From contig JAZRYE010000023.1 in NCBI GenBank assembly GCA_045600585.1, positions 1 through 21,239 on the forward strand: DNA of 21,239 nt, read 5' to 3'. Source of the DNA: JAZRYE01 sp045600585. Lineage in GTDB: Bacteria; Bacillota_I; Bacilli_A; RFN20; CAG-826. The stretch's first letter is position 1. Every line of letters starts with the position of its first letter. The notes beneath the pieces were generated by a model. It worked only from the letters and a program-made list of their open reading frames with translations, had not been told where the DNA came from and made no database searches. Below, piece by piece: positions 13,930 to 21,239 of this stretch. Made by a program: the position numbers and the translations under genes.

Positions 13930-14410
13930 TTTTTATGATCCATCATTACTAGTTAAAATTAGAAAAAACCTCGATTTATACCGAGCTTTCTTCTATTTAT
14001 CATTAGCTATATTAGTTATAGGTGAAGTGATATTTTCGTTTGTAATTGAATATAAAAATTGGGCTATAATCCAGCCATTAATGGTTGCTTTTGGTGTCAT
14101 CTTTTCATTAGTAACTGTTCTTATATATATTCTTCTTTTATATCCAAACAAATGGATAATTAAACGTAATAATTTAATGAATGAATCCTATAAACACGAA
14201 GTAGTGGGATCTTTAGTTTCTATAAGTGATAAAACTACTTTAAGACGCGATGTAGTTGGTCAAGAATTAACATTTGTCATTGATGATAAAACCACAATCA
14301 TATTTTTAGAAGAAAATGACTCTAATTATCAATTTGAAATTGGTAAAAAATATATTCTAAAAACATATGACAATTTCATCGTTACAGTAGATGAGGTAGA
14401 TTATGAATAG
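13922..14410 (+). CDS. Two-helix membrane protein with a beta-rich cytoplasmic tail
   Basis: 162 residues from ATG 13922; an upstream in-frame ATG at 13898 would add 8 residues inside the ATPase gene and has no better SD. After a basic N-terminus there are two membrane segments (about 20-44 and 50-76, the latter ending 'YILLLYPNKW'). Then comes a soluble tail of about 85 residues with alternating hydrophobic strands ('GSLVSISDKTTLRRDVVG', 'LTFVIDDKTTIIFLEEN', 'GKKYILKTYDNFIVTVDEVD'), which could be a small OB-like barrel. No family recognised. Since both ATPases lack TOBE/OB domains, the tail could serve as a separate regulatory or docking module; that is speculation. It is coupled to genes on both sides by 8-bp overlaps. 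Confidence 0.6.
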   Translation: MTNFYDPSLLVKIRKNLDLYRAFFYLSLAILVIGEVIFSFVIEYKNWAIIQPLMVAFGVIFSLVTVLIYILLLYPNKWIIKRNNLMNESYKHEVVGSLVSISDKTTLRRDVVGQELTFVIDDKTTIIFLEENDSNYQFEIGKKYILKTYDNFIVTVDEVDYE

Positions 14411-14990
14411 TTTAAGATACAGATTGTTTAAATCTAAACTCTTTTATCTACCTATTTTTGCTGTGATTGGAGGATTATCAACTTACTTAATCTCTTCAGC
14501 GTTAAGTAAGCCAAAACCAATAGAAAAATTCTCTATTTTTATTTCTGGTATTGATTTCAATCGTGAAGTATTAAGAGAAAGAATTTATTCATACAAAACA
14601 GAAGCGTATAACTACTTATTAGTCTTTGAAGCTGTTACCGCGGATGAAGATGATAAAGATAGTTATTATCCATATGACTATGTTTTTGAAAATGAAGCAA
14701 TACCTTCTTCTGATATTATTATCTATTCTCAATCTTTCTTTGAAAAAGAGTATTCATCTAATGCATATGAAGGTCACTTTGATAAGATTAGCAACCCTTC
14801 ATCAAATATGACATTATTCAATGAATATGCATTAAAGATTCATGATAAAAATGATAGTAGTGAAGATTCAATTTTAGGTATTACTTTTGGCGATGATAAC
14901 TATTTTGCATCAATAAACAAAAACACGGTCCATAATAGTAGTAAAAGTGATGCAGCAAGACATTTTTTAGAGGCATTTGTCCATGAGTAG
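14403..14990 (+). CDS. Membrane-anchored extracellular protein, faintly like a small solute-binding protein
   Basis: 195 residues. A basic N-terminus and one hydrophobic segment (about 14-33) with no lipobox suggest a signal anchor with the rest outside. The outer part begins 'KFSIFISGIDFNREVLRERI', has an acidic middle, then 'SSDIIIYSQSFFEKEY' and ends 'YFASINKNTVHNSS' plus 'SDAARHFLEAFVHE'. The order (strand, helix, 'disvyseslf'-type strand, C-terminal helix over grouped residues) recalls a trimmed type-I solute-binding protein, but it is half the usual length and the match is weak. Its place between the ATPase and membrane genes supports a role in substrate capture or sensing. GAGG (14394-14397) may serve as SD. 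It overlaps both neighbours by 8 bp (ATGAATAG, ATGAGTAG). Confidence 0.5.
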   Translation: MNSLRYRLFKSKLFYLPIFAVIGGLSTYLISSALSKPKPIEKFSIFISGIDFNREVLRERIYSYKTEAYNYLLVFEAVTADEDDKDSYYPYDYVFENEAIPSSDIIIYSQSFFEKEYSSNAYEGHFDKISNPSSNMTLFNEYALKIHDKNDSSEDSILGITFGDDNYFASINKNTVHNSSKSDAARHFLEAFVHE

Positions 14991-15828
14991 AAAAAAGGTA
15001 GCAGATAAAGATTTAACAATTGACTCTCTTCCTCATACAAGAAGGGAACTATTTTTTGACATACTCAAATTGCGTTTTAAATTAATCGTTACTTTAGGCA
15101 TCTTTTTAGCTTTAGCGGCTCTTCCAATGCTCGCAGTATTCTTTTTAAAAGATTTATCTCTTCAAGGATTATATGGATCATATGATTGGTCAGTAATTAC
15201 AGAAGAACAAATGATTGAATACTCACTTTTATATAGAGAACAAAATAACTTTTGGAATTTGTTCCAATTACCATGCTTCATCCTTCTTGGATTATATCTA
15301 GCGGGATTTATGAGAGTTATTAGACAATTAAATTTCAGCAAAGGCATTCTTTTAGGCGATGATTTTAAAACAGGATTTAAACAAAATTGGAAACAATATT
15401 TAGTCTTATCTGTCATTGCATTTACTATCTTTTATATCTGCCAATTGATATCCAATATCGCAGTTTCTAATGATTTAATTAGATATCTACCTTTAGGCAT
15501 ATCAATCGTAATTTTCGTTCCATTATTCCTTGTCATGATGAGTCTTATTGTTACTTATAACCTTAAATTCGGTAATTTGATTAAAAACAGCCTCGTTATC
15601 GTGTTTAAAAATATTTTATGGTATTTAATCTTTATTATTAGCTTAGCCCTTCCAATTGCCTTATTTATGATTCCTTATTATTTTATAATATATATCGTTT
15701 TATTTATTTTATTGGTTATTTATTATCCAATTATTTTATTAGCTAATTATCTTTTTAATTACGCATCATTCGATGAATATATAAATAAAAACAACCAGCC
15801 TGAATATTATCATAAAGGCTTGTATTAA
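14983..15828 (+). CDS. YesL/DUF624-like membrane protein, copy 2
   Basis: 281 residues from ATG 14983; a TTG six bases upstream is in frame but unnecessary, and MSRKKVADKDLTIDSLPHTR aligns with the start of copy 1. About six membrane segments. The loop 'LGDDFKTGFKQNWKQYLVL' is an even better match to the DUF624 F-K-x-N-x-K-Q motif than in copy 1. Conserved ends: 'DKDLTIDSLPHTRRELFFD' at the N-terminus and 'FDEYIN...PEYYHKGLY' at the C-terminus. AGAGG (14969-14973) is a possible SD. Two related six-helix proteins and two related ATPases in one operon match the stoichiometry of an ABC transporter with heterodimeric halves, although DUF624 proteins are not known as permeases. Last gene, followed by a terminator. 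Confidence 0.6.
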   Translation: MSRKKVADKDLTIDSLPHTRRELFFDILKLRFKLIVTLGIFLALAALPMLAVFFLKDLSLQGLYGSYDWSVITEEQMIEYSLLYREQNNFWNLFQLPCFILLGLYLAGFMRVIRQLNFSKGILLGDDFKTGFKQNWKQYLVLSVIAFTIFYICQLISNIAVSNDLIRYLPLGISIVIFVPLFLVMMSLIVTYNLKFGNLIKNSLVIVFKNILWYLIFIISLALPIALFMIPYYFIIYIVLFILLVIYYPIILLANYLFNYASFDEYINKNNQPEYYHKGLY

Positions 15829-15881
15829 TCTTTGTTTGTTTTGTACTCCCTATAGGAATGAATAGAGCCTATATAAAAAAA

Positions 15882-15921
15882 GAGCTAAGGTCATAACCCT
15901 AGCTCAATTTTTATTTTTTTT
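15882..15921. terminator. Bidirectional terminator closing the ABC operon and the converging lipoprotein gene
   Basis: GAGCTAAGG (15882-15890) pairs with CCCTAGCTC (15897-15905), with one mismatch, around TCATAA. The T-rich tail on the plus strand reaches 15921, and the A-run at 15875-15881 gives a T-run on the minus strand. Confidence 0.8.
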
Positions 15922-15930
15922 GCTTATTGA

Positions 15931-18588
15931 TTAAGCGACTTGCATATTTGTGAGGTAGATATCTACTGGATATAAGTTGTCACCAGAGTTTGTATTGATA
16001 CATCCGCCGATGAAGAAGTATCCATAATTTTGTAATGCATCATTACTTAAATCAACAGTTAATCTGTACCAGTCGTTTGCATAGAAACCATTACCTCTAC
16101 CAGGTGCGTTTGTACCTAATTGAGTAATTACTGAACCAGCTGCAACATGTGAAGTTGTACCACCCATTGCAGTAACGTTGTTGTAGTGATCTGCCCACGC
16201 ATAGTCTTGGTTGTTGCCACAACCCCAATAAAATCTTGTATTGAAGTTGCTGCTGCTCTTAACATAGAAATCGATAGATAAATGTGTTTTATTATTCTTC
16301 TTCATATTAGCTAAGATGCCATTGAATCTAACTTTGTAGTTTTGTGCATAACCTGCTTCTGCATTATTGAAGTTTTCTGCTTGGTGAATTTGTGCGCAAG
16401 TCTTGCTATCGAATTCAGTGCTCTTAGTTAATGTATAAGAACTTTGTTTTTCTGCTTTACCATAAGCCATATCAACAAGTGAGACATAGCTTGTAACAAT
16501 TTCGCCACATTCTGTGCAACGTGTACCACAGTTTAATGGTTCGTTGAATGCTTCAGTAGTTTCGTGTTTGCATCCTGGGGCTTTAAACGTGATGTCTTTA
16601 ACTAAGTTAGTTGGAACGTTGGCAAATGTTTCTGATGGATCTGCATCACTATAGTCAGCAATAATTTGGACTTTTGAAATTTTAGTTCCAGAAAGGATTG
16701 TAGCAAAATCCATTTCAAATCTATAAGTTTGACCAAGTGTTAATGCACCTTCAACTTCTATGCCTGATTCTGTATAAATCTTACCACCAGCATTGATGAA
16801 GTCTGTGACACCTTGAGTGTTGTAAATGTGCATATATTTGTTAACTTCTTTGCCTTCATCGTTTGTTTTAAAGACGTTGAGGTAGAAAGCAGGACCTGAC
16901 CATCTCCAAGCACCTGGTTTAATTGTGACAGATAAGATATTACGATCAATTGATTCACTTCCGATTGGGAATGTTAATGTTGCATTATAGTAGCCTGTTA
17001 AAGAAACGCCTTCTTCAGTAACTGCATATGATGATGCATGACCGGCGTTGTTAACTGTTGCAGCATGTTCTGTGAATTGAACTTTATTTAAATCGGCGTG
17101 AGCCCAAGGAGCGCGTTCGCAATTTGATTCGTCTAATATTTCACCGCATTCAGAACAAACAACACGTGTACCTGCCCATTCATATTCATGTGCTGAGGCA
17201 GCGCCTGTTTCTGTAACCTTTGTGTGTGGTAATTTAGCTGTTGCGATTTCATATTCAACGTTGCCACAGTCTTCATGTGTACAAACATATTGTTGTTTGC
17301 CTTCTTTAGCACATGTTGCTGCAACTGTTGTGCCTAATTGTGTTTCAGAAGCTGGGTGACCACAGACAGATTCTTTTGCAACGATTGATTTAACTGTAAT
17401 AACATCTGGATTTTCAACATTACCATTTGCACCGTTAATAGCAAATGTTCTAGGAGCTTTTTCAAATCCTCTAAAGTCAAATCTATAAGTAAATTCTACT
17501 TCTCTAGCAGATAATGTTGTAACTTGAACGCCATTTTCATAAGCTGCATATCTGAATTGAATTCCTTTTGCATCTAAGAATGGGTTTGCAGCTAAGCAGA
17601 ATACTGATCCTAAGCTTTCTCCCATATCATCAAAGAAGAAGAATGAACCTTGACCACCCCAAGATGGACCACCAGCAACTACGACTGTGATATCGAGTAC
17701 TAATCTTGTTGAATCAACAACGCTACCGATGTTAAATTTAACACCATCGTTATTATGATAATTAGAAGATGTTAATGTGTGTGTATCTCTATCATATGCT
17801 GCTGAATCTTCGTGTTCGACAACAACTGCGTTTTCAGCTTGGAAATCAAATGCAGCCCATGGAGCTTTAGCATTGATTACTTCGTCTTTATGAATGTGAC
17901 AAACTTTACATTCATCCCAAGAACCATTTGAGTTGAATTGGTAAGCAGCACCTGAGTTTTTGCTTTCCCAATCGTGACCTGTTGCGTCAACTTCTTCAGT
18001 TCTTGTTCTTTCACATACTGAACATGTGTATGTTTTTACACCTTTTTCAGTACATGTTGGAGCAGTAGTAATAACTCCATCATTCCATGAGTGTGCAACC
18101 ATTGGAATTTCTTCTGTTTTTGAGTAATTACAAACAGAACAAACCATGACTTTTGTACCTTTTGCAGTACATGTTGCATCGACATGTTGAGACATATCTT
18201 CTTGCCATGTGTGTTCAGCTTTGTTTAATTCTTCATAGCAATCATCATGGACACAGCTGTGCCAGTGATTTGTTGCATCGCTTTGCCATTCTGTTGCAGC
18301 TTCATGGCCAAGAGCTGTGATAGCTTCTGTCTTAGTTGCACCGCAAACGCATGTGTAAGTCCTAACGCCATCTTCTGTACATGTTGGAGCAGTTGTTTGA
18401 ACGCCTTCACCCCAAGCATGTGCTACTTTGTCATCTGTTTCTCCACATTCACAGACATGCCAGTGCTCATTTTCATCATAAACATACTCTTCACCAAAAG
18501 AGTGCGTATGAGTAGCACCACATGCTGAAAGAATCATTGTGGTAAACAAAGGCAAAGAAAACAAAAATTTCTTGTTCTTCATATACAT
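15931..18588 (-). CDS. Large lipoprotein with Cys/His repeats and three beta-rich modules
   Basis: 885 residues from the ATG at 18588, chosen because the SD (AAAGG) is 6 nt away; an ATG two codons later (18582) is also possible. Lipobox LSAC (Cys23). Residues ~27-235 carry Cys/His repeats (H-x-W...TC-T-x-x-G...C-x-C-G), some with CxC rather than CxxC. Three further segments follow, each introduced by a CxxC-type linker: module A from 'APWAAFDF' (~243), module B from 'APWAHADLNK' (~513), module C from 'YVSLVDMAYG' (~725) to the end. Each has alternating strands and 'YRFEMDF'/'YRLTVDL'-like text, as in carbohydrate-binding or jelly-roll domains. No catalytic motif seen. Probable surface adhesin or glycan-binding protein. 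Codon use is somewhat less AT-rich than in the ABC operon. Confidence 0.65.
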   Translation of the reverse strand: MYMKNKKFLFSLPLFTTMILSACGATHTHSFGEEYVYDENEHWHVCECGETDDKVAHAWGEGVQTTAPTCTEDGVRTYTCVCGATKTEAITALGHEAATEWQSDATNHWHSCVHDDCYEELNKAEHTWQEDMSQHVDATCTAKGTKVMVCSVCNYSKTEEIPMVAHSWNDGVITTAPTCTEKGVKTYTCSVCERTRTEEVDATGHDWESKNSGAAYQFNSNGSWDECKVCHIHKDEVINAKAPWAAFDFQAENAVVVEHEDSAAYDRDTHTLTSSNYHNNDGVKFNIGSVVDSTRLVLDITVVVAGGPSWGGQGSFFFFDDMGESLGSVFCLAANPFLDAKGIQFRYAAYENGVQVTTLSAREVEFTYRFDFRGFEKAPRTFAINGANGNVENPDVITVKSIVAKESVCGHPASETQLGTTVAATCAKEGKQQYVCTHEDCGNVEYEIATAKLPHTKVTETGAASAHEYEWAGTRVVCSECGEILDESNCERAPWAHADLNKVQFTEHAATVNNAGHASSYAVTEEGVSLTGYYNATLTFPIGSESIDRNILSVTIKPGAWRWSGPAFYLNVFKTNDEGKEVNKYMHIYNTQGVTDFINAGGKIYTESGIEVEGALTLGQTYRFEMDFATILSGTKISKVQIIADYSDADPSETFANVPTNLVKDITFKAPGCKHETTEAFNEPLNCGTRCTECGEIVTSYVSLVDMAYGKAEKQSSYTLTKSTEFDSKTCAQIHQAENFNNAEAGYAQNYKVRFNGILANMKKNNKTHLSIDFYVKSSSNFNTRFYWGCGNNQDYAWADHYNNVTAMGGTTSHVAAGSVITQLGTNAPGRGNGFYANDWYRLTVDLSNDALQNYGYFFIGGCINTNSGDNLYPVDIYLTNMQVA

Positions 18589-18757
18589 TATTTTCCTTTC
18601 GATGTTTTTAATCGATAATTTATTTTAAAACAAATTAGTTTCTAATTCTATAAAATAATATGTCAATTTTTGGTGATTGAATGTCAAAAAACGAAAACTC
18701 TTTTTAATTATTTATAAATAATATATAATGAAAATAATCGTTAGGAGAACTAACTTT
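18589..18757. promoter_or_regulatory. Divergent promoter region of the two large lipoprotein genes
   Basis: For the plus-strand gene TATAAT (18724-18729) and SD TTAGGAGAA (18741-18749) precede ATG 18758. For the minus-strand gene the SD GAAAGG (complement of 18600-18595) is clear, but the -10 is not decided (an AT-rich run near 18625-18645). A short dyad TCGAT-N7-ATCGA (18599-18615) lies in the minus-strand leader. A shared regulator is possible. Confidence 0.45.
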
Positions 18758-20881
18758 ATGAACAAAAAAATTATTAGTTTTATCACAGCATCTTTTGCTG
18801 TTTTAAGTTTGGCTGCTTGTGGTAATGAAAAACAAAGTGGTGGTCATCACTTTACCGAGAATTATTTATTTGATGCTCAAAAGCACTGGAAAGAATGCAC
18901 TGATGATAACTGTTTTCAACAAAAAGATGTTTCTATTCATGAATTCTTAGAATGGACAACTGTTGAAGATTCTACATGTAATAAAGTTGGTAAAGAAATA
19001 TCAAAATGTAGCGTTTGTGAATATGTCATTGAAAGAGAAATCCCAATGAAAGATCACGTTGTCGGTGGTGAATGGGTTACTGATGAAAATTCACACTGGC
19101 ATAGTTGCGCTAACGATTCTGAAGAAAAAGTTGATTTCAATTCACACTCATTAAAATGGGTATATAAAACAGAGCCAACATGTACTGAACCTGGTGAAGG
19201 ACATCAAGAATGTGAAGTCTGTGGCTACAGATTTGCAGATCAAACCGTTCCTGCATTTGGACATGATTGGAAAATCGATGAAGAACACACTCAATATGCA
19301 ACATGTACTGAACCTGGTACAGTCACACACATTTGTGGACGTTGTGGTGTTTCTCAAACAAAACCAGTTGCTGCTGGTCATAACTGGAGACAACCAACAT
19401 ATGAATGGAGTGAAGATTTAGGTAAAGTTGTCGCAACAAGAATTTGTGATAACAATCCTGACCATATTGAAACTGAAACAGTTACAACAAATAAATCGCA
19501 TTTAGCTCCTACTTGCGAAGCAGAAGGTAATAATACATATACAACAAACGCATTTACAAACCCTGCATTTAAAGAACAATCTAAAGTAATTAAATTAGAA
19601 AAATGTAGTGAAACTCTTGAACACCATTGTGAAGCTGAAAAATACATCGCTGGTGACATCTATGATGAATGTAAATTATGTCATACAAAATATAATGTCG
19701 TATCATGTTCTGCACCTTGGGAAGATTTCGATTTCGGTACAGAAATGGAAGAAATCGTAGCAGAAGAAAATGGTGCTGGCGTTACTTCAACATATGACGC
19801 AACAACAAAAACATTAACATTAGCAAAACATAGTGGTAGAAGTGCATTTATTTCATTCAGATCCAAACAACCTGTTGCAAAATCTGCACATAAAAACTAT
19901 TTCGTCTTAACTTATACACTTTTAGAAGATTCTGGCGGATGGTGGGATACATACCTCACAGTTTCTGGTAAAGGAACTCCATCTAAAATCAGATTTGGTC
20001 AAATCAACGCTGATGCAGTTGCAAACTATGATATGAGCATTGTAACATTCGTCGTTAATGATGAAGTTGTTGGCTGGAACGCTGTTAAAAAAGGTGGAAC
20101 AGGTACCCTTTTCCTCAACCTCGGTGGATTAAAAGATGGTGCTAACGATATCATGTTCAGTTCCGATGGTGGAGCTAAATTACGTATCGAATATGCTGGA
20201 TTTAGATCTTCAATGTGTGACCACGATGCTTCTTGTTATAAAACATCATATGGCTCAACATGTGCTGGATTAATCACAACAACTGCTGATCAATGTCAAG
20301 AATGTCATAAGATTGTTAATGAAAGATCTTCCGGTCTTCCAAAAGGCTATCAAGCTCTCGATTTAACTCATCCAATAGGCGTTAGATGGGAATCAAAATA
20401 TTTTGATTATTCTAAACATATCATTACATCAGCAAGTACATATTTAGGTGGTCCAAAATACGAAGCACCTAAAGGTACAAGATTAATTATCCAAGCTAAT
20501 ATGACATATGATCCAACTTGTGTTGCATCAGGATTTGAAGCTGATCCAGATCCAGTTAATGCTGGCTTTGAAATCCGCTTTATGAATAATGAATTAACAA
20601 CTGCAGGTTCAGATAATATGTATACTCATTTCTACAAATTTGTCTCTACACCTACAGGCATTGTTACTGATAATGCAGGTATTACAAACCCTGCTTCAGT
20701 TAATGATCTTGCTAAGTTATTAAATAACGAAACAGGTGAAGAAATTTCACATGTTACTTTAGGTGAAACATTTGTTCTTGATATCGATATTAGTAATAGA
20801 ACACTTTCTGACTTTGCTGAAATTCTTATGTGTGGTACAGTCGGATCTATCATTACTATTGAGAACGTCATCTACTGCTAA
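18758..20881 (+). CDS. Large lipoprotein with Cys/His repeats, divergent partner of the preceding one
   Basis: 707 residues from ATG 18758. An ATG at 18728 in the same frame is rejected because it overlaps the TATAAT box and the SD lies just before 18758. Lipobox SLAAC (Cys21). Residues ~30-330 hold Cys/His repeats ('HHFTENYLFDAQKHWKECT', 'TCTEPGEGHQECEVCGYRF', 'TCTEPGTVTHICGRCGVS'). A beta-rich module opens with 'SAPWEDFDFG', the counterpart of 'KAPWAAFDFQ' in the 885-residue neighbour, both just after a degenerate 'DECKxCH' unit. A second CxxC linker ('CQECHKIV') precedes a final module ending in 'FAEILMCGTVGSIITIENVI'. Same architecture as its neighbour but one module shorter; probably a surface binding protein. 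Monocistronic with a terminator. Confidence 0.65.
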   Translation: MNKKIISFITASFAVLSLAACGNEKQSGGHHFTENYLFDAQKHWKECTDDNCFQQKDVSIHEFLEWTTVEDSTCNKVGKEISKCSVCEYVIEREIPMKDHVVGGEWVTDENSHWHSCANDSEEKVDFNSHSLKWVYKTEPTCTEPGEGHQECEVCGYRFADQTVPAFGHDWKIDEEHTQYATCTEPGTVTHICGRCGVSQTKPVAAGHNWRQPTYEWSEDLGKVVATRICDNNPDHIETETVTTNKSHLAPTCEAEGNNTYTTNAFTNPAFKEQSKVIKLEKCSETLEHHCEAEKYIAGDIYDECKLCHTKYNVVSCSAPWEDFDFGTEMEEIVAEENGAGVTSTYDATTKTLTLAKHSGRSAFISFRSKQPVAKSAHKNYFVLTYTLLEDSGGWWDTYLTVSGKGTPSKIRFGQINADAVANYDMSIVTFVVNDEVVGWNAVKKGGTGTLFLNLGGLKDGANDIMFSSDGGAKLRIEYAGFRSSMCDHDASCYKTSYGSTCAGLITTTADQCQECHKIVNERSSGLPKGYQALDLTHPIGVRWESKYFDYSKHIITSASTYLGGPKYEAPKGTRLIIQANMTYDPTCVASGFEADPDPVNAGFEIRFMNNELTTAGSDNMYTHFYKFVSTPTGIVTDNAGITNPASVNDLAKLLNNETGEEISHVTLGETFVLDIDISNRTLSDFAEILMCGTVGSIITIENVIYC

Positions 20882-20913
20882 CAAACATGAAATTTGCTTA
20901 CATCGCAATAATT

Positions 20914-20949
20914 ACCGGTATGTCATCATCGATATGCCGGTTTTCTTAT
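20914..20949 (+). terminator. Terminator of the 707-residue lipoprotein gene
   Basis: ACCGGTAT (20914-20921) pairs with ATGCCGGT (20934-20941), including one G-T pair, around a 12-nt loop, followed by TTTCTTATT. Confidence 0.8.
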
Positions 20950-20980
20950 TGATTAGGAAATTGTATTTGAAATGATGGAG

Positions 20981-21006
20981 AAAGAAAACCGGCCTAATAA
21001 GGTCGG
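20981..21006 (-). terminator. Likely terminator of the minus-strand zinc-ribbon gene
   Basis: On the minus strand CCGACCT and AGGCCGG (complement of 21006-21000 and 20995-20989) pair with one A-C mismatch around a 4-nt loop and are followed by TTTTCTTT. The stem is fully paired, with one G-U, only if read on the plus strand. Confidence 0.55.
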
Positions 21007-21013
21007 AATTCAT

Positions 21014-21239
21014 TTATTCTTTAATTTTATATACGAAATTACCTTTAATTTGGTCGTAAACATCTTTTGGGACAAACAAATCATGATTGCAACATGGGCA
21101 AGTAAGTACAGGAGATGGATCATTCGTCTCATCAAAACATTCTAAAAGAATATCTAGTTCTACTTCTTCTTCATGGTCACATTCTAGACATTTCATATCT
21201 ACTAGATCAATATCATATTCATTGTTATGTTTTACTCTA
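21014..21239 (-). CDS. Zinc-ribbon protein, 5' end outside the window
   Basis: Read on the minus strand. An ATG at 21196 would give 60 residues, but it has no SD and the frame stays open to the window edge ('RVKHNEYDIDLVD' before that Met), so the gene probably starts beyond 21239. The visible part has 'MKCLECDHEEEVELD' and 'LTCPCCNHDLFVPKD': two CxxC knuckles about 30 residues apart, a simple four-Cys zinc ribbon, in an otherwise acidic protein. Small cytoplasmic proteins of this kind often bind nucleic acid or act as adaptors; no specific function can be given. Confidence 0.5.
   Translation of the reverse strand, partial: RVKHNNEYDIDLVDMKCLECDHEEEVELDILLECFDETNDPSPVLTCPCCNHDLFVPKDVYDQIKGNFVYKIKE

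Noticed and set aside
18728..18757. Upstream ATG for the 707-residue lipoprotein
   Set aside because: It overlaps the -10 box, and the SD and lipoprotein signal fit ATG 18758.
19151..19659. Minus-strand Cys/Ser-rich frames opposite the 707-residue lipoprotein
   Set aside because: Mirror images of the regular Cys/His repeat codons, with no start signals.

Overview
The window is AT-rich, densely coded DNA with strong AGGAGG-type ribosome binding sites on some genes, TAA/TAG stops and TGG tryptophan codons throughout. Four extracellular proteins with lipoprotein signals carry Cys/His (CxxC, G-H-x-F/W) repeats of a kind I associate with uncultured gut Bacilli (RF39/Mollicutes-like or Erysipelotrichia-like lineages). 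That placement is inference from gene style only. No rRNA, tRNA, CRISPR array, phage gene or intact transposon was recognised.

Layout. 1-330: C-terminus of an AlbA_2/winged-helix regulator. 331-755: decayed DNA holding two head-to-head gene fragments, one resembling the N-terminus of an IS30-type transposase. 756-2168: lipoprotein with tandem 43-residue Cys/His repeats and a BspA-like LRR end. 2169-2583: gene-free, possible fossils. 2584-3468: EamA-type permease. 3634-4797 (minus): clan GH-A glycosidase lipoprotein. 4877-7395: two-gene unit of an SGNH-hydrolase lipoprotein and a secreted beta-repeat protein. 7525-10985: cytoplasmic GH130 phosphorylase plus GH2 beta-mannosidase, with its own promoter, two leader dyads and a terminator. 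11508-15828: a tight operon of two TOBE-less MalK-like ABC ATPases, two paralogous YesL/DUF624-like membrane proteins, a two-helix membrane protein with a beta-rich tail and a membrane-anchored protein faintly like a solute-binding protein. 15931-20881: two large divergent lipoproteins with Cys/His repeats followed by beta-rich modules. 21014-21239 (minus): zinc-ribbon protein running off the window.

How the genes may work together. The GH-A lipoprotein and SGNH esterase would trim (possibly acetylated) glycans outside the cell. GH130 and GH2 would finish beta-mannosides inside. The ABC/DUF624 operon lies directly downstream and its ATPases are of the sugar-importer type, but it encodes no MalF/MalG-type permease and no full-size binding protein. 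It is the best candidate here for an undescribed system: an asymmetric ABC ATPase pair working with duplicated DUF624-like membrane proteins. A role in sugar uptake is inference.

Other points: three consecutive gene junctions in the ABC operon share the same 8-bp ATGANTAR overlap; some genes lack an SD and have a -10 box so close that the mRNA would be leaderless; none of the 17 main genes ends in TGA.
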